DNA of 64,000 nt, from positions 51,530 through 115,529 of the forward strand of contig JAKADY010000002.1 of NCBI GenBank assembly GCA_021826065.1, given 5' to 3'. Under the pieces are notes generated by a model. The model was not told where the DNA came from, made no database searches, and was given only the letters and a program-made list of their open reading frames with translations. This stretch comes from Pseudomonadota bacterium. GTDB taxonomy: Bacteria; Pseudomonadota; Gammaproteobacteria; Burkholderiales; Thiobacillaceae. Shown here in pieces: positions 18,796-30,640 of this stretch. Position 1 is the first letter of the stretch. Each line of letters opens with the position of its first letter. Both the position numbers and the translations under genes were made by a program.

Positions 18796-20808
18796 ATGGA
18801 CATGAAGACGCTCTACCTGACCGTCCCCCTGGCCCCGCTCGCGGGGGCGATCATCGCCGGGCTGTTCGGCCGGGCGATCGGCCGCGTCGGCGCGCACACG
18901 GTCACCATCGCCGGCGTGGCGATCGCCTTCCTCGCCTCCATCCTGATCTTTCAGGACGTGCTAGCGGGCAACACCTTCAACGGCCCGGTCTACACCTGGC
19001 TCACCTCGGGCGACCTGCGTCTGGAGATCGGCTTCCTGATCGACCCGCTCACCGCGGTGATGATGCTGGTGGTGACCTTCGTGTCGCTGTGCGTGCACGT
19101 CTATACCATCGGCTACATGGCCGACGATCCCGGCTATCAGCGCTTCTTCAGCTACATCGCGCTGTTCACCTTCGCCATGCTGATGCTGGTGATGAGCAAC
19201 AACTTCCTGCAGCTCTTCTTCGGCTGGGAGGCGGTGGGGCTGGTGTCCTACCTGCTCATCGGCTTCTGGTACACGCGCGAGTCGGCCATCTACGCCAACC
19301 TCAAGGCCTTCCTGGTCAACCGCGTGGGCGACCTGGGCTTTCTGCTCGGCATCGGCCTCATCTGGGTGCACTTCGGCACCCTGGACTATGCCGAGGTGTT
19401 CCAGAAGGCCCCGCAGCTGGCTGAGCGGACCATCAGCCTGATCCAAGGCTACCCCTGGGCGCTGATGACGGTGATCTGCATCCTGCTGTTCATCGGCGCC
19501 ATGGGCAAGAGCGCCCAGTTCCCGCTGCACGTCTGGCTGCCCGACTCCATGGAGGGCCCCACGCCCATCTCCGCCCTGATCCACGCCGCCACCATGGTCA
19601 CCGCCGGTATCTTCATGGTGGCGCGCATGAGCCCGCTGTTCGAGCTGTCCGACACGGCCCTTTCCTTCGTCCTCGTGATCGGGGCCATCACCGCCCTGTT
19701 CATGGGCTTCCTGGGCATGGTGCAGAACGACATCAAGCGGGTGGTGGCCTATTCCACCCTGTCGCAGCTGGGTTACATGACCGTGGCCCTGGGGGTGTCG
19801 GCCTACTCGGTGGCGATCTTCCACCTCATGACCCATGCCTTCTTCAAGGCCCTGCTGTTCCTCGCCGCCGGCAGCGTGATCATCGGCATGCACCACGACC
19901 AGGACATCCGCAACATGGGGGGGCTGCGCAAGTACATGCCGATCACCTGGATCACACTGTTGATCGGCTCGCTCGCCCTGATCGGCACGCCGGGCCTGTC
20001 CGGCTTCTTCTCCAAGGACTCCATCATCCTGGCGACCTATGCCTCGGACCTTTGGGGCTCGGGCTTCGCCGCCTTCGCCGTGACCGCCGGCGTCTTCGTC
20101 ACCGCCTTCTACTCCTTCCGCATGTATTTCCTGGTCTTCCACGGCCCGGAGCGCTTCCGCCACGCGCACGACACGCACGACCACGAGGCGGACAAGAATG
20201 GTGACGCGCACGGTCATCATCACGGCGGCCATGCCGCACCGCACGAGTCGCCCTGGGTGGTGACCGTGCCGCTGATCCTGCTGGCGATCCCCTCCATTTA
20301 TGCCGGTTGGGCCTACATCGAGCCCATGCTGTTCGGCGACTTCTTCGGGTCCGCCATCGTCGTCAACCATGCCGCCCACCCGGCCATGCAGAGCCTGGCC
20401 GAGCAGTTCCACGGGGCCGGGGCCATGGTGCTGCACGGCCTCGTGAGCCTGCCCTTCTGGCTGGCCGTGGCCGGGGTGGCCACCGCCTGGTATCTGTACA
20501 TGGTGCGCCGTGACCTGCCGGAGAAGATCCGCCGCAAGGCCGGCATCCTGTACACCATCCTTGAGCGCAAGTACGGCTTCGACGACTTCAACGACTGGTT
20601 CTTCGCCGGCGGCGCGCGCCTCGTCGGTGGACGGCTGTGGCGCTGGGGCGACGTCTTCGCCATCGACGGGGTGCTCGTCAACGGCACCGCGCGCGCGGTG
20701 GGGCGGCTTGCCGCCGTGGTCCGGAGCCTACAGACCGGATACATCTATCACTACGCCTTCGCCATGATCATCGGGGTGGCGCTGCTGATCACCTGGTTCG
20801 TCGACTAA
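18796..20808 (+). CDS. nuoL: NADH-quinone oxidoreductase subunit L
   Basis: Largest antiporter-like proton-pumping subunit, about 670 residues and some 16 helices. It shows FFGWEAVGLVSYLLIGFWY near 145, KSAQFPLHVWLPDSMEGPTPISALIHAATMV near 235 (lysine and histidine of the pump), and a C-terminal lateral-helix region. ATG 18796 is preferred because AAGGGG at 18782-18787 sits 8 bases upstream; ATG 18790 overlaps the nuoK stop and is the alternative. The loop near residue 470 is very rich in His and Asp (HDTHDHEADKNGDAHGHHHG), a possible metal-binding feature. Confidence 0.96.
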   Translation: MDMKTLYLTVPLAPLAGAIIAGLFGRAIGRVGAHTVTIAGVAIAFLASILIFQDVLAGNTFNGPVYTWLTSGDLRLEIGFLIDPLTAVMMLVVTFVSLCVHVYTIGYMADDPGYQRFFSYIALFTFAMLMLVMSNNFLQLFFGWEAVGLVSYLLIGFWYTRESAIYANLKAFLVNRVGDLGFLLGIGLIWVHFGTLDYAEVFQKAPQLAERTISLIQGYPWALMTVICILLFIGAMGKSAQFPLHVWLPDSMEGPTPISALIHAATMVTAGIFMVARMSPLFELSDTALSFVLVIGAITALFMGFLGMVQNDIKRVVAYSTLSQLGYMTVALGVSAYSVAIFHLMTHAFFKALLFLAAGSVIIGMHHDQDIRNMGGLRKYMPITWITLLIGSLALIGTPGLSGFFSKDSIILATYASDLWGSGFAAFAVTAGVFVTAFYSFRMYFLVFHGPERFRHAHDTHDHEADKNGDAHGHHHGGHAAPHESPWVVTVPLILLAIPSIYAGWAYIEPMLFGDFFGSAIVVNHAAHPAMQSLAEQFHGAGAMVLHGLVSLPFWLAVAGVATAWYLYMVRRDLPEKIRRKAGILYTILERKYGFDDFNDWFFAGGARLVGGRLWRWGDVFAIDGVLVNGTARAVGRLAAVVRSLQTGYIYHYAFAMIIGVALLITWFVD

Positions 20809-20812
20809 CGGG

Positions 20813-20921
20813 CATGACTTTGAGCTGACACACTGAAGCATGAAAGCCATGCCCGTTTCCCTCACCCCCAGCTCTCCCTCGCTTGCGGGGGAGGGGCGCG
20901 TCGTGAGTCGCTCAAGCGACT
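20813..20921 (+). repeat. Palindromic intergenic repeat, copy B (nuoL-nuoM)
   Basis: Same plan as copy A: CATGACTTT at 20813-20821, AAAGCCATG at 20843-20851, the tract CCCGTTTCCCTCACCCCCAG, a GGGGGAGGGG-type hairpin near 20870-20895, and AGTCGC-TCAA-GCGACT at 20906-20921. One base of the outer stem has changed. Confidence 0.75.
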
Positions 20922-20968
20922 TTCACGGTTAACGCGCGACACAAGAAAACACCGCTCAGGACAATTGG

Positions 20969-22462
20969 ATGCTTGAAGGAATCGGAATCCTCAGCCTGAC
21001 CATCTGGGTCCCCATCGTCGCCGGCCTGCTGCTGCTCGCCCTGGGCGGCGACGACCGCCGCGCCGACGGCATCCGGGCGCTCGCCCTGATCGGGGCAGTG
21101 CTCGGCTTTCTGGTCGCCATCCCGCTGTGGACCGGCTTCGACAAGACCACGCACGCCATGCAGTTCGTCGAGCGCATGGCCTGGGTCCCCGCCTTCAACA
21201 TCCACTATCACCTCGGCGTGGACGGCATCTCCATGCCCTTCGTTCTGCTCAACAGTTTCACCACCGTGCTGGTGGTCCTGGCCGGTTGGGTGGTGATCCG
21301 CGAGAAGGTGGCGCAGTACATGGCCGCCTTCCTCATCCAGTCGGGGCTGCTCAATGGGGTCTTCGCCGCCCTCGACGGGGTGTTGTTTTACATCTTCTTC
21401 GAGGCCATGCTGATCCCGCTCTACCTCATCATCGGGGTGTGGGGCGGGCCCAACCGCGTCTATGCGGCGATCAAGTTCTTCCTCTACACCCTGCTGGGGT
21501 CGCTGCTCATGCTGGTGGCCGTGCTCTACCTCTACTTTGAGAGCGGCGGCAGCTTCGACATCCTGGCCTGGCATCGTGTACCGCTGACCCTGGCGGCCCA
21601 GCTGCTGCTCTTCGTCGCCTTCTTTTTCGCCTTCGCGGTCAAGGTGCCGATGTGGCCGGTGCACACCTGGCTGCCGGACGCGCATACCGAGGCGCCGACG
21701 GGCGGCTCGGTGGTCCTGGCGGCCATCACCCTGAAGGTCGGTGCCTACGGCTTCCTGCGCTTCGTCCTGCCCATTGTGCCCGACGCTTCGCACGAGCTGG
21801 CCTGGCTGATGGTGGCCCTGTCCCTGGTGGCCATCGTCTACATCGGCCTGGTCGCCCTGGTGCAGGCGGACATGAAGCGGCTGATCGCCTACTCCTCCAT
21901 CGCCCACATGGGCTTCGTCACCCTGGGCTTCTTCATCTTCAACCCCTTGGGAATAGAGGGCGGACTGGTGCAGATGATCTCGCACGGCTTCGTCTCGGGG
22001 GCGCTCTTCCTCTGTGTGGGGGTCATGTATGACCGCCTGCACTCGCGCCAGATCGCCGACTATGGCGGGGTGGTCAACACCATGCCCAAGTTCGCCGCCT
22101 TCATGATGCTCTTCGCCATGGCCAACGCGGGCCTACCCGGCACCAGCGGCTTCATCGGCGAGTTCATGGTGATCCTGGGCACCATGCAGGTGAGCTTCTG
22201 GTGGGCGCTGGCGGCGGGCCTCACCCTGATCTTCGGCGCCGCCTATACCCTGTGGATGTACAAGCGGGTGATCTTCGGCCCGGTGGCCAACCCGCAGGTG
22301 GCCGCGCTCAAGGACATCGACGGGCGCGAGTTCCTCATCCTGGCCCTGCTCGCCGTGTGCGTGCTCGCCCTGGGCGTCTATCCGCTGCCGCTGACCGAGG
22401 TGATGCACGCCTCGGTCAATCATCTGTTGGAACATGTCGCGCATAGCAAGTTGAGCTATTGA
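20969..22462 (+). CDS. nuoM: NADH-quinone oxidoreductase subunit M
   Basis: Antiporter-like proton-pumping subunit. 497 residues, about 14 helices. It has FFEAMLIPLYLIIGVWGGPNR near 140 (conserved glutamate), FAVKVPMWPVHTWLPDAHTEAP near 225, and KRLIAYSSIAHMGF near 302. ATG 20969 follows repeat copy B by about 45 bases. The operon stays on one strand with nuoN next. Confidence 0.97.
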   Translation: MLEGIGILSLTIWVPIVAGLLLLALGGDDRRADGIRALALIGAVLGFLVAIPLWTGFDKTTHAMQFVERMAWVPAFNIHYHLGVDGISMPFVLLNSFTTVLVVLAGWVVIREKVAQYMAAFLIQSGLLNGVFAALDGVLFYIFFEAMLIPLYLIIGVWGGPNRVYAAIKFFLYTLLGSLLMLVAVLYLYFESGGSFDILAWHRVPLTLAAQLLLFVAFFFAFAVKVPMWPVHTWLPDAHTEAPTGGSVVLAAITLKVGAYGFLRFVLPIVPDASHELAWLMVALSLVAIVYIGLVALVQADMKRLIAYSSIAHMGFVTLGFFIFNPLGIEGGLVQMISHGFVSGALFLCVGVMYDRLHSRQIADYGGVVNTMPKFAAFMMLFAMANAGLPGTSGFIGEFMVILGTMQVSFWWALAAGLTLIFGAAYTLWMYKRVIFGPVANPQVAALKDIDGREFLILALLAVCVLALGVYPLPLTEVMHASVNHLLEHVAHSKLSY

Positions 22463-22545
22463 GAGAGAAAAGGGGTGAGATATGAGAGAAAAGATGACAG
22501 CCAGCGCCTTGCTTTTCTCTTTTCTCTCGAATCTCTTCTCTGAAT
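22463..22545 (+). repeat. Purine/pyrimidine inverted-repeat spacer between nuoM and nuoN
   Basis: GAGAGAAAAG-type strings at 22463-22494 are answered by CTTTTCTCTTTTCTCTC at about 22511-22528 and again by TCTCTTCTCT near 22531, so the spacer can fold into a long A/G:C/T hairpin. Composition is unlike the GC-rich surroundings. Function unknown; it may stabilise or process the nuo message. Confidence 0.5.
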
Positions 22546-22550
22546 AACCC

Positions 22551-24032
22551 ATGACCTTCCCCATGCCCGATCTGCTCCCCGCCGCGCCGGAGATCCTCGT
22601 CCTGGTGATGGCCTGCGTGGTGCTCATGTTCGAGGCCTATGCCGTGCGCGGCCAGGCCGATCGCTCAGAGATCGTCGCGAGGCCGCGTGTGGCCGGCTAT
22701 GTGCTGACGCTGCTGACCCTGCTCGCAGCGGCGGGCCTGACCGCCTTCACCGCCAACGGCGTCTCGGCGACCACCTTCAGCGGCATGTTCGTCGACGACG
22801 CCATGGCCGACCTGTTGAAGCTGATGACCTATCTCGCCGGCATCGCCGCCGCGATCTATTCCCGCCAGTACCTGGCCGACCGGGCGCTGATGCGCGGGGA
22901 GTACTTCGCCCTGCTGCTCTTCGCCGTGTTGGGGATGATGGTGATGATCTCGGCGAGCCACCTGCTCACCCTCTACCTCGGGCTGGAGCTGCTGTCGCTC
23001 GCCCTCTACGCCATGGTGGCGCTCCGGCGCGACGACGCGGTGGCGGTCGAGGCGGCGATGAAGTACTTCGTGCTCGGGGCGCTGGCCTCGGGCCTGCTGC
23101 TCTACGGCATGTCCATGCTCTATGGGCTCACGGGCACGCTGGAGCTCAACAAGATGGCCGCCACACTGGCGGGCGGTGTGGACAACCCCGTGGTGTTGGC
23201 CTTCGGGCTGGTCTTCGTGGTGGCCGGGCTGGGCTTCAAGCTGGGGACCGCCCCCTTCCACATGTGGGTGCCCGACATCTACCATGGGGCGCCCACGGCG
23301 GTGACGCTGTTCATCGGCTCGGCACCCAAGCTGGCCGCCTTCGCCTTCGTCATCCGGCTGCTCGCCGATGGATTGCAGCCGGCGCACGCCGACTGGCAAC
23401 AGATGCTGGCGGTGATGGCGGTATTGTCGCTGGCCATCGGCAACCTGGCCGCCATCATGCAGACCAACATCAAGCGCATGCTGGCCTATTCGACCATTGC
23501 CCACATGGGCTTCCTCCTGCTCGGGGTGATGACGGGCGAGTTGAACGGCTACGGCGCGGCCCTGTACTACGTCGTCACCTATGTGATCATGAGCCTGGGT
23601 GCCTTCGGCCTGATCCTGCACCTGGCGCGCGCCGGCTTCGAGGCCGATGCGCTCGACGACTACAAGGGCCTGAACAGCCGCGCCCCCTGGCTGGCGGCGC
23701 TGATGGCCATCCTCATGCTGTCCATGGCGGGGCTGCCGCCCTTCGTGGGCTTCTATGCCAAGCTGACCGTGCTGCAGGCCCTGGTGGGGGCGGGCTGGAT
23801 CTGGCTCGCCGTGGTCGCGGTCCTGTTCTCCCTGGTGGGGGCCTACTACTACCTGCGGGTGGTCAAGCTGATGTACTTCGACACGCCACACAGCCATGAG
23901 CCCGTGCTCGCCACCCCGGGTGACGCCCGTCTGCTGCTGTCCGTCAACGGTTTGGGCGTCTTGCTGCTGGGCCTGCTGCCGCAGCCGCTGCTGGCCTTGT
24001 GCCTGGAGGCCATGCGGCTGACCTATGGCTGA
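22551..24032 (+). CDS. nuoN: NADH-quinone oxidoreductase subunit N
   Basis: Third antiporter-like subunit and last gene of nuo. 493 residues, about 14 helices. It shows [20 protein letters not shown] near 140, [20 protein letters not shown] near 230 and [14 protein letters not shown] near 305. The start is ATG 22551 (a second ATG at 22563 is possible). Its last 10 bases overlap the end of the convergent rsmI gene. Confidence 0.96.
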   Translation: MTFPMPDLLPAAPEILVLVMACVVLMFEAYAVRGQADRSEIVARPRVAGYVLTLLTLLAAAGLTAFTANGVSATTFSGMFVDDAMADLLKLMTYLAGIAAAIYSRQYLADRALMRGEYFALLLFAVLGMMVMISASHLLTLYLGLELLSLALYAMVALRRDDAVAVEAAMKYFVLGALASGLLLYGMSMLYGLTGTLELNKMAATLAGGVDNPVVLAFGLVFVVAGLGFKLGTAPFHMWVPDIYHGAPTAVTLFIGSAPKLAAFAFVIRLLADGLQPAHADWQQMLAVMAVLSLAIGNLAAIMQTNIKRMLAYSTIAHMGFLLLGVMTGELNGYGAALYYVVTYVIMSLGAFGLILHLARAGFEADALDDYKGLNSRAPWLAALMAILMLSMAGLPPFVGFYAKLTVLQALVGAGWIWLAVVAVLFSLVGAYYYLRVVKLMYFDTPHSHEPVLATPGDARLLLSVNGLGVLLLGLLPQPLLALCLEAMRLTYG

Positions 24033-24898
24033 TCGCCGGCCTCCGGTTTGAGGTCCAGGGCGAGCCGATAGAGCTCTGACCGTTTGCGGCCGGTGAGTTT
24101 GGCGGCCAGCCTCGCCGCCTGACTGGCCGGCAGCTCTTCCAGAAGGGTCGCCAGGACCTGCCGGGCGGCCGCGGGCTCGGCCCCGTCCGCCGGCCCGGCG
24201 CCCGCGACGATCAACACGAATTCCCCCCGCTGCCGGTCGGCATCCGCCGACAACCAGGCCTGCGCCTCGCCCAGCCTCAGGCAGGCCACTTGCTCGAAAC
24301 GCTTGGTCAGCTCGCGCGCCAGGATCAGTTCCCGCTCGGGGCCGAGGACCGCGGCCAGGTCGGCGACGCAGTGGAGGATGCGGTGCGGCGCCTCGTAGAA
24401 GACCAGGTGGAAGGGCAGCGCAACGAGTCCCTGCAGGGCCTGCCGGCGCGCTTGGGCCTTGGCCGGCAGAAAACCGTAGAACAGCCATTGCGGTGAGGCG
24501 ATGCCGGCGATCGACAGGGCCGTGGCGGCGGCGCTGGGACCCGGTATCGGGACCACCGGCACGCCGGCCGCGCGCGCCGTGCGCACGAGATGGGCCCCGG
24601 GGTCGCTGATGCCGGGGGTGCCGGCATCGCTCACCAGGGCCAGGCTCTCGCCGCCCTGTAGCCGGGCGATCAGCCGCGGCGTGACGGTGGCCTCGTTGTG
24701 TTCATGCAGCGCCGTGAGCGGGCGGGTGATGCCGTAGGCGGCCAGCAGCCCCTGCGTGACACGGGTATCCTCGGCGGCGATGCTGTCCACGCTGCGCAGG
24801 ACGTCCAGGGCACGCAGGCCGATGTCACGCAGATTGCCGATGGGGGTGGAGACCACATAGAGCGTGCCCGGCTGGGCCGGCTGCTCGCTGCCTGCCAT
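24023..24898 (-). CDS. rsmI: 16S rRNA 2'-O-ribose C1402 methyltransferase
   Basis: Methylates the ribose of C1402 in the ribosomal decoding centre using S-adenosylmethionine. 291 residues. The tetrapyrrole-methylase fold is marked by [19 protein letters not shown] at the start, AEDTRVT near 40, [14 protein letters not shown] near 85 and [13 protein letters not shown] near 115. Tail-to-tail with nuoN, overlapping by 10 bases, with no terminator between them. dsbA is upstream on the same strand. Confidence 0.95.
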   Translation of the reverse strand: MAGSEQPAQPGTLYVVSTPIGNLRDIGLRALDVLRSVDSIAAEDTRVTQGLLAAYGITRPLTALHEHNEATVTPRLIARLQGGESLALVSDAGTPGISDPGAHLVRTARAAGVPVVPIPGPSAAATALSIAGIASPQWLFYGFLPAKAQARRQALQGLVALPFHLVFYEAPHRILHCVADLAAVLGPERELILARELTKRFEQVACLRLGEAQAWLSADADRQRGEFVLIVAGAGPADGAEPAAARQVLATLLEELPASQAARLAAKLTGRKRSELYRLALDLKPEAGDQP

Positions 24899-24915
24899 CG
24901 CCCGGCCCGGTCAGG

Positions 24916-25548
24916 TCAGCGCTTGCCGCGCTCCTGCTCGATCAGGGCATCGAGCACGCGGAACAGCTCCTTGTGGCCGCCCGTGAGATAGGCCGAGGTC
25001 TGGAACTTGCCGTTGACGACGAAGGCCGGCACGCCGGTGATCTTGTATCGTGCGGAGAGCTGCTTGGCGCGCGCCGCCTTGGCGTTGACCGAGAAGGAGT
25101 TGTAGGCCTCGGCCAGTTTGCGCCGGTCCACCCCGCGCGCGGCCGCCCAGTCGAAAAAGGTGTTGGGGTCGTTCAGGTCGATGCGCTCACGGTGTATGGC
25201 CTTGAAGACCTCGGCATGCAGCCGCTCGAGCTGGCCCACCGCCTCCAAGGCATAGTAGGCGCGCGTGAGCGGCAGCCAGCTATCGTTCAGCACCGCCGGC
25301 TGCCGGCGCACCACGACATGGGGCGGCTGACGCTTGATCCAGGCCTCAAGCTCGGGCTCCAGATCGGCGCAGTGTGGGCAGCGGTACCAGAAGAACTCGA
25401 TCACCTCCACCTTGCCGCGGGTGGCATCGACCGGTTGCGCCGGTATGATCTCGACATAATCCTTGCCCCATTCCGCCGCGTGCAGGATGGGCGTGAAACC
25501 AAGGACAAGGGTGGTGAACAAGGTCAGCAGGGTGCGCAGCATGGACAT
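24916..25548 (-). CDS. dsbA: Periplasmic thiol:disulfide interchange protein DsbA
   Basis: Introduces disulfides into exported proteins. 210 residues with a Sec signal peptide (hydrophobic to about residue 22, ending HAA). The redox site CPHC is at residues 57-60 in FFWYRCPHCADLEP, and the cis-proline loop TGVPAFVVNGK is near 175. A GAGGAG ribosome site precedes ATG 25548. It lies 9 bases after the SPOR gene and reads in the same direction from argS, an order seen in betaproteobacteria. Its likely clients here include the cysteine-rich pilin at 41 kb. Confidence 0.95.
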   Translation of the reverse strand: MSMLRTLLTLFTTLVLGFTPILHAAEWGKDYVEIIPAQPVDATRGKVEVIEFFWYRCPHCADLEPELEAWIKRQPPHVVVRRQPAVLNDSWLPLTRAYYALEAVGQLERLHAEVFKAIHRERIDLNDPNTFFDWAAARGVDRRKLAEAYNSFSVNAKAARAKQLSARYKITGVPAFVVNGKFQTSAYLTGGHKELFRVLDALIEQERGKR

Positions 25549-25557
25549 GGTTGCTCC

Positions 25558-26262
25558 TCAGGGTTGGTCTAGCTTCTCTTTGAACAGACGCGGCTCGTAG
25601 TTGTTCTCCGCCAGGATGTCGAGTGCGGTGAGGGCCTCGTCCTCGGTCTTGAAGGGGCCGACACGGACGCGGTGCAGGGTGGCCTCGCCGCTTGCCACCG
25701 GCTGCACCTGGACGTTGAGCCCCAGCAGGGTCAGGCGCGCCTTGAGCCGGTCGGCGTCCTTGGCCTCCCTGAGCGCGGCCACCTGCAGCCACCAGACCTC
25801 GCGTGGCAGCTTGGCAGCCGACGGCTTGGCCGGCTTCTCTCCGGGCAGGATGTCGAAGAAGGTGAAATCGGAGCCTGCCGCGGGCGCTGCCTCGGCGGTC
25901 GGCTTGGCGGGTGGCGGTTTGGTGGCCTTGGGAACGGGCTGGGGGCTGGGGGGCGGCGGGGCGGCCGTCCGGGCCGGTTCCGGCCTCGCTGTTTCAGGTC
26001 GGGGCGCAGGTTTCGAGGGCGCCGCCGGCCGTGGTTCGGACACGGTGGTCGCCGGTGGCCGCGCAACCGGCTCGGGGGTGAGCGGGACCTGATCGGCAGT
26101 CTTGAACTGCCCCGGTTTGCTGTTGAGATACCAGGCGATGCCCGCGGCGACCAGCAGACCGACGATCAGGCCGATCAGGATGCCCATGAACAACCCACCG
26201 GCCTTGCCGCGGGGCGGTTGTTCCAGGGCGGCGCGGCGGCCGCGGCTAGGTTGTCTGGCCAC
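25558..26262 (-). CDS. SPOR-domain protein, FtsN-like
   Basis: Probable cell-division protein that binds denuded septal peptidoglycan. 234 residues: a short basic cytoplasmic start (ARQPSRGRRAALEQPPRGK), one membrane helix at about 26-45, and a long Pro/Ala/Lys periplasmic linker at 50-150. The C-terminal SPOR domain at about 155-230 reads WWLQVAALREAKDADRLKA and, later, RVRVGPFKTEDEA. Location between argS and dsbA matches ftsN-type genes of betaproteobacteria. FtsN assignment is inference; the topology and SPOR domain are clear. Confidence 0.85.
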   Translation of the reverse strand: MARQPSRGRRAALEQPPRGKAGGLFMGILIGLIVGLLVAAGIAWYLNSKPGQFKTADQVPLTPEPVARPPATTVSEPRPAAPSKPAPRPETARPEPARTAAPPPPSPQPVPKATKPPPAKPTAEAAPAAGSDFTFFDILPGEKPAKPSAAKLPREVWWLQVAALREAKDADRLKARLTLLGLNVQVQPVASGEATLHRVRVGPFKTEDEALTALDILAENNYEPRLFKEKLDQP

Positions 26263-26302
26263 GCTCGGTCAAGCCTTCGCAGCGCATCGGCTCGCGCGCG
26301 GT

Positions 26303-28078
26303 TTACATCTTGTCGGGCGCCGACACACCCAGCAGGCCGAGGCCGGTGCGCAGCACCCGGCGGGTGGCGGCGATCATCTGCAGGCGGGCGAGCCGCAGGG
26401 CCTCGTCCTCGACCAGGAACTGACAGGTGGTGTAGACCCCGTGCAGGGCGGCGGCCAGGTCCTTGAGGTAGTAGGCGACGAGGTGCGGGGCGTGCTCGCG
26501 CGCGGCGCTGGCAATGGTCTCTGGGAACTCGGCCAGCCGCTTGAGCAGGGCCATCTCGTCCGGGTGGGTGAGCAGGCTCGCATCGGCGTCGAGCAGATCG
26601 CCTTCCATCCCGCCCCAGGCGGCGAGCACGCTGGAAATCCGCGCATGCGCATACTGGATGTAATAGACCGGGTTGTCGGTGCTCTGGCTCTTGGCGAGGT
26701 CCAGGTCGAAGTCCAGGTGCTGGTCGGACTTGCGCAGGACGTAGAAGAAGCGGCAGGCATCGTTGCCGACCTCCTGGCGCAATTCGCGCAGGGTGACGTA
26801 CTCGCCGGCGCGCGTGGACATCGACACCTTCTGGCCGTTGCGGTAGAGCACGGCGAACTGCACCAGGTCCACGGTCAGACGCTCGGGGTCGTAGCCGGCG
26901 GCGGCCAGCGCCCCCTTCACGCGCGGCACGTAGCCGTGGTGGTCGGCGCCCCAGACGTCGATCACGCGCGCAAAGCCCCGCTCGAATTTGTTGATGTGGT
27001 AGGCGATGTCCGCCGCGAAATAGGTGTATTGCCCATTCTCGCGCCGCACCACACGGTCCTTCTCGTCGCCGAAGGCGCTGGAGCGGAACCACAAGGCACC
27101 GTCCTGCTCGTAGATGTGGCCCTTGTGCCGCAGCAACTCGACCGCACGGTCGATCAGCCCCGCCTCGTGCAGGCTGCGCTCCGAGAACCAGTGGTCGAAG
27201 GTGACCCCGAACTCGGTCAGGTCGTTGCGGCAGTCCCCCAGTTGCTCCTCCAGGGCGTAGCCGTGGAAGTAGTCGTAGTCCTGGCCGAGCAGGCGCTTGG
27301 CGGCGGCGATCAGGGCGTCCAGGGCCGCCTCTGCGGCGTCCTTGGCATCAGGCCGTTGCGCATAGTCCTCGGCGCCGGGGATGGGCGGCACCCCGTTGAG
27401 GACCTCGGCGCGGCTGCGCCTGTAGCGGTCGCCGTGCAGGGCGTGGATGCTGGCCGCCATGGTGCGCACATAACCGCCCTGGTAGGCGTTGGGCGGGAAG
27501 GGCACCGTCTCGCCGGTCAACTCGAGATAGCGCAACCAGGTCGAGACCGCCAGGATGTCCATCTGCCGGCCGGCGTCGTTGACATAGTATTCGCGGGTGA
27601 CGTCGTAGCCCGCGTAGGTCAGCACGTTGGCCAGGCTGGCCCCGTAGGCCGCGCCGCGCCCATGTCCGACATGGAGCGGCCCGGTGGGGTTGGCGGAGAC
27701 GTACTCCACCTGGATGCGCTCGCCGCCCCCCAGGTCGACACGGCCGTATTCCGCGCCGAGGCTCAGGATGTGGGCCGGCAGGCGCTGCCAGAGCGCGGGC
27801 TTAAGGTGGAAGTTGATGAACCCGGGGCCGGCGATCTCGACGCGTGCCACCCACTCCGAGACGGGTAGGGCGGCCACCAGGTCGGCGGCGACCTGGCGCG
27901 GATTGCGTTTCAGGCCGCGCGCGAGCTGCATGGCGAGATTGCTCGCCCAGTCGCCGTGGCTGGCCTGTTTCGGGCGCTCCAGCTCGACGCTCAGGTCCGC
28001 CTGTGGCGCGACCTGGGCGAGGGCCTGGCGCAGCAGCCCGGTGAGGTGCTGTTTGGGATCGATGTAGGAGGGGGGCAT
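26303..28078 (-). CDS. argS: Arginyl-tRNA synthetase
   Basis: Charges tRNA-Arg. 591 residues, class I. It shows the HIGH motif as HVGHGRGAAYG near 133 (preceded by VEYVSANPTGPL) and a KMSKS-like VSMSTRAGEYVTL near 375. The arginine-specific C-terminal anticodon domain ends LLGVSAPDKM. Start ATG 28078 (PPSYIDPKQHL) is chosen because the longer open frame runs back into priA. The ribosome site is weak. It heads a cluster with SPOR and dsbA. Confidence 0.96.
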   Translation of the reverse strand: MPPSYIDPKQHLTGLLRQALAQVAPQADLSVELERPKQASHGDWASNLAMQLARGLKRNPRQVAADLVAALPVSEWVARVEIAGPGFINFHLKPALWQRLPAHILSLGAEYGRVDLGGGERIQVEYVSANPTGPLHVGHGRGAAYGASLANVLTYAGYDVTREYYVNDAGRQMDILAVSTWLRYLELTGETVPFPPNAYQGGYVRTMAASIHALHGDRYRRSRAEVLNGVPPIPGAEDYAQRPDAKDAAEAALDALIAAAKRLLGQDYDYFHGYALEEQLGDCRNDLTEFGVTFDHWFSERSLHEAGLIDRAVELLRHKGHIYEQDGALWFRSSAFGDEKDRVVRRENGQYTYFAADIAYHINKFERGFARVIDVWGADHHGYVPRVKGALAAAGYDPERLTVDLVQFAVLYRNGQKVSMSTRAGEYVTLRELRQEVGNDACRFFYVLRKSDQHLDFDLDLAKSQSTDNPVYYIQYAHARISSVLAAWGGMEGDLLDADASLLTHPDEMALLKRLAEFPETIASAAREHAPHLVAYYLKDLAAALHGVYTTCQFLVEDEALRLARLQMIAATRRVLRTGLGLLGVSAPDKM

Positions 28079-28167
28079 GATGCGGGATGGGGCGTCAACC
28101 TTGGAATTATAAAGGAGTTGGCCGGCGCCGGTCGGGTCTTGGCGGGCCTGGCCTGGCCGCCGTGTTC

Positions 28168-30342
<2,175 letters not shown>

Positions 30343-30445
30343 GCGAACGGTGAGGGGGCTTTGACCGCTTCGAGTTAAAGTGATTTCTGCATTTGCCTAC
30401 TATCCCTGCGTGGTACAAACAACTTTTCCGATTGTCCACGCAAGC

Positions 30446-30633
30446 TGTGGATAACTTTGTGGGTAAGGGCCCTCAAATCTGCAATAAAGCCTTGCTGCAT
30501 GGGCAGTTGACCAGCGCCGCACAAAAAATGGACAGCACAAAAATCATATATTTCAAGCGGATACAAGCCCCCTTGGGGGTTGACTTGGGGGTCGATTCGG
30601 GCTAGGCGCGGGTGCGTTGCGGCCTGTGTATAA
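30446..30633. promoter_or_regulatory. DnaA-box-like sites upstream of priA
   Basis: TGTGGATAA at 30446-30454 is the exact complement of the DnaA box TTATCCACA. TGTGTATAA at 30625-30633 fits TTATNCACA. A weaker TGTGGGTAA lies at 30458-30466, 12 bases from the first. Three sites within 190 bases of AT-rich DNA upstream of a replication-restart gene suggest DnaA control of priA or titration; an origin is unlikely (no dnaA, gidA or rnpA nearby). Confidence 0.4.
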
Positions 30634-30640
30634 GTGATTG

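Noticed and set aside
28064..28070. Additional REP start GTAGGAG at the argS start
   Set aside because: No following hairpin; the bases encode conserved argS N-terminal residues.
30446..30633. Possible replication origin
   Set aside because: Only a few DnaA-like boxes, no dnaA, dnaN, gidA or rnpA nearby, and no clear AT-rich 13-mers; regulatory sites are the simpler reading.
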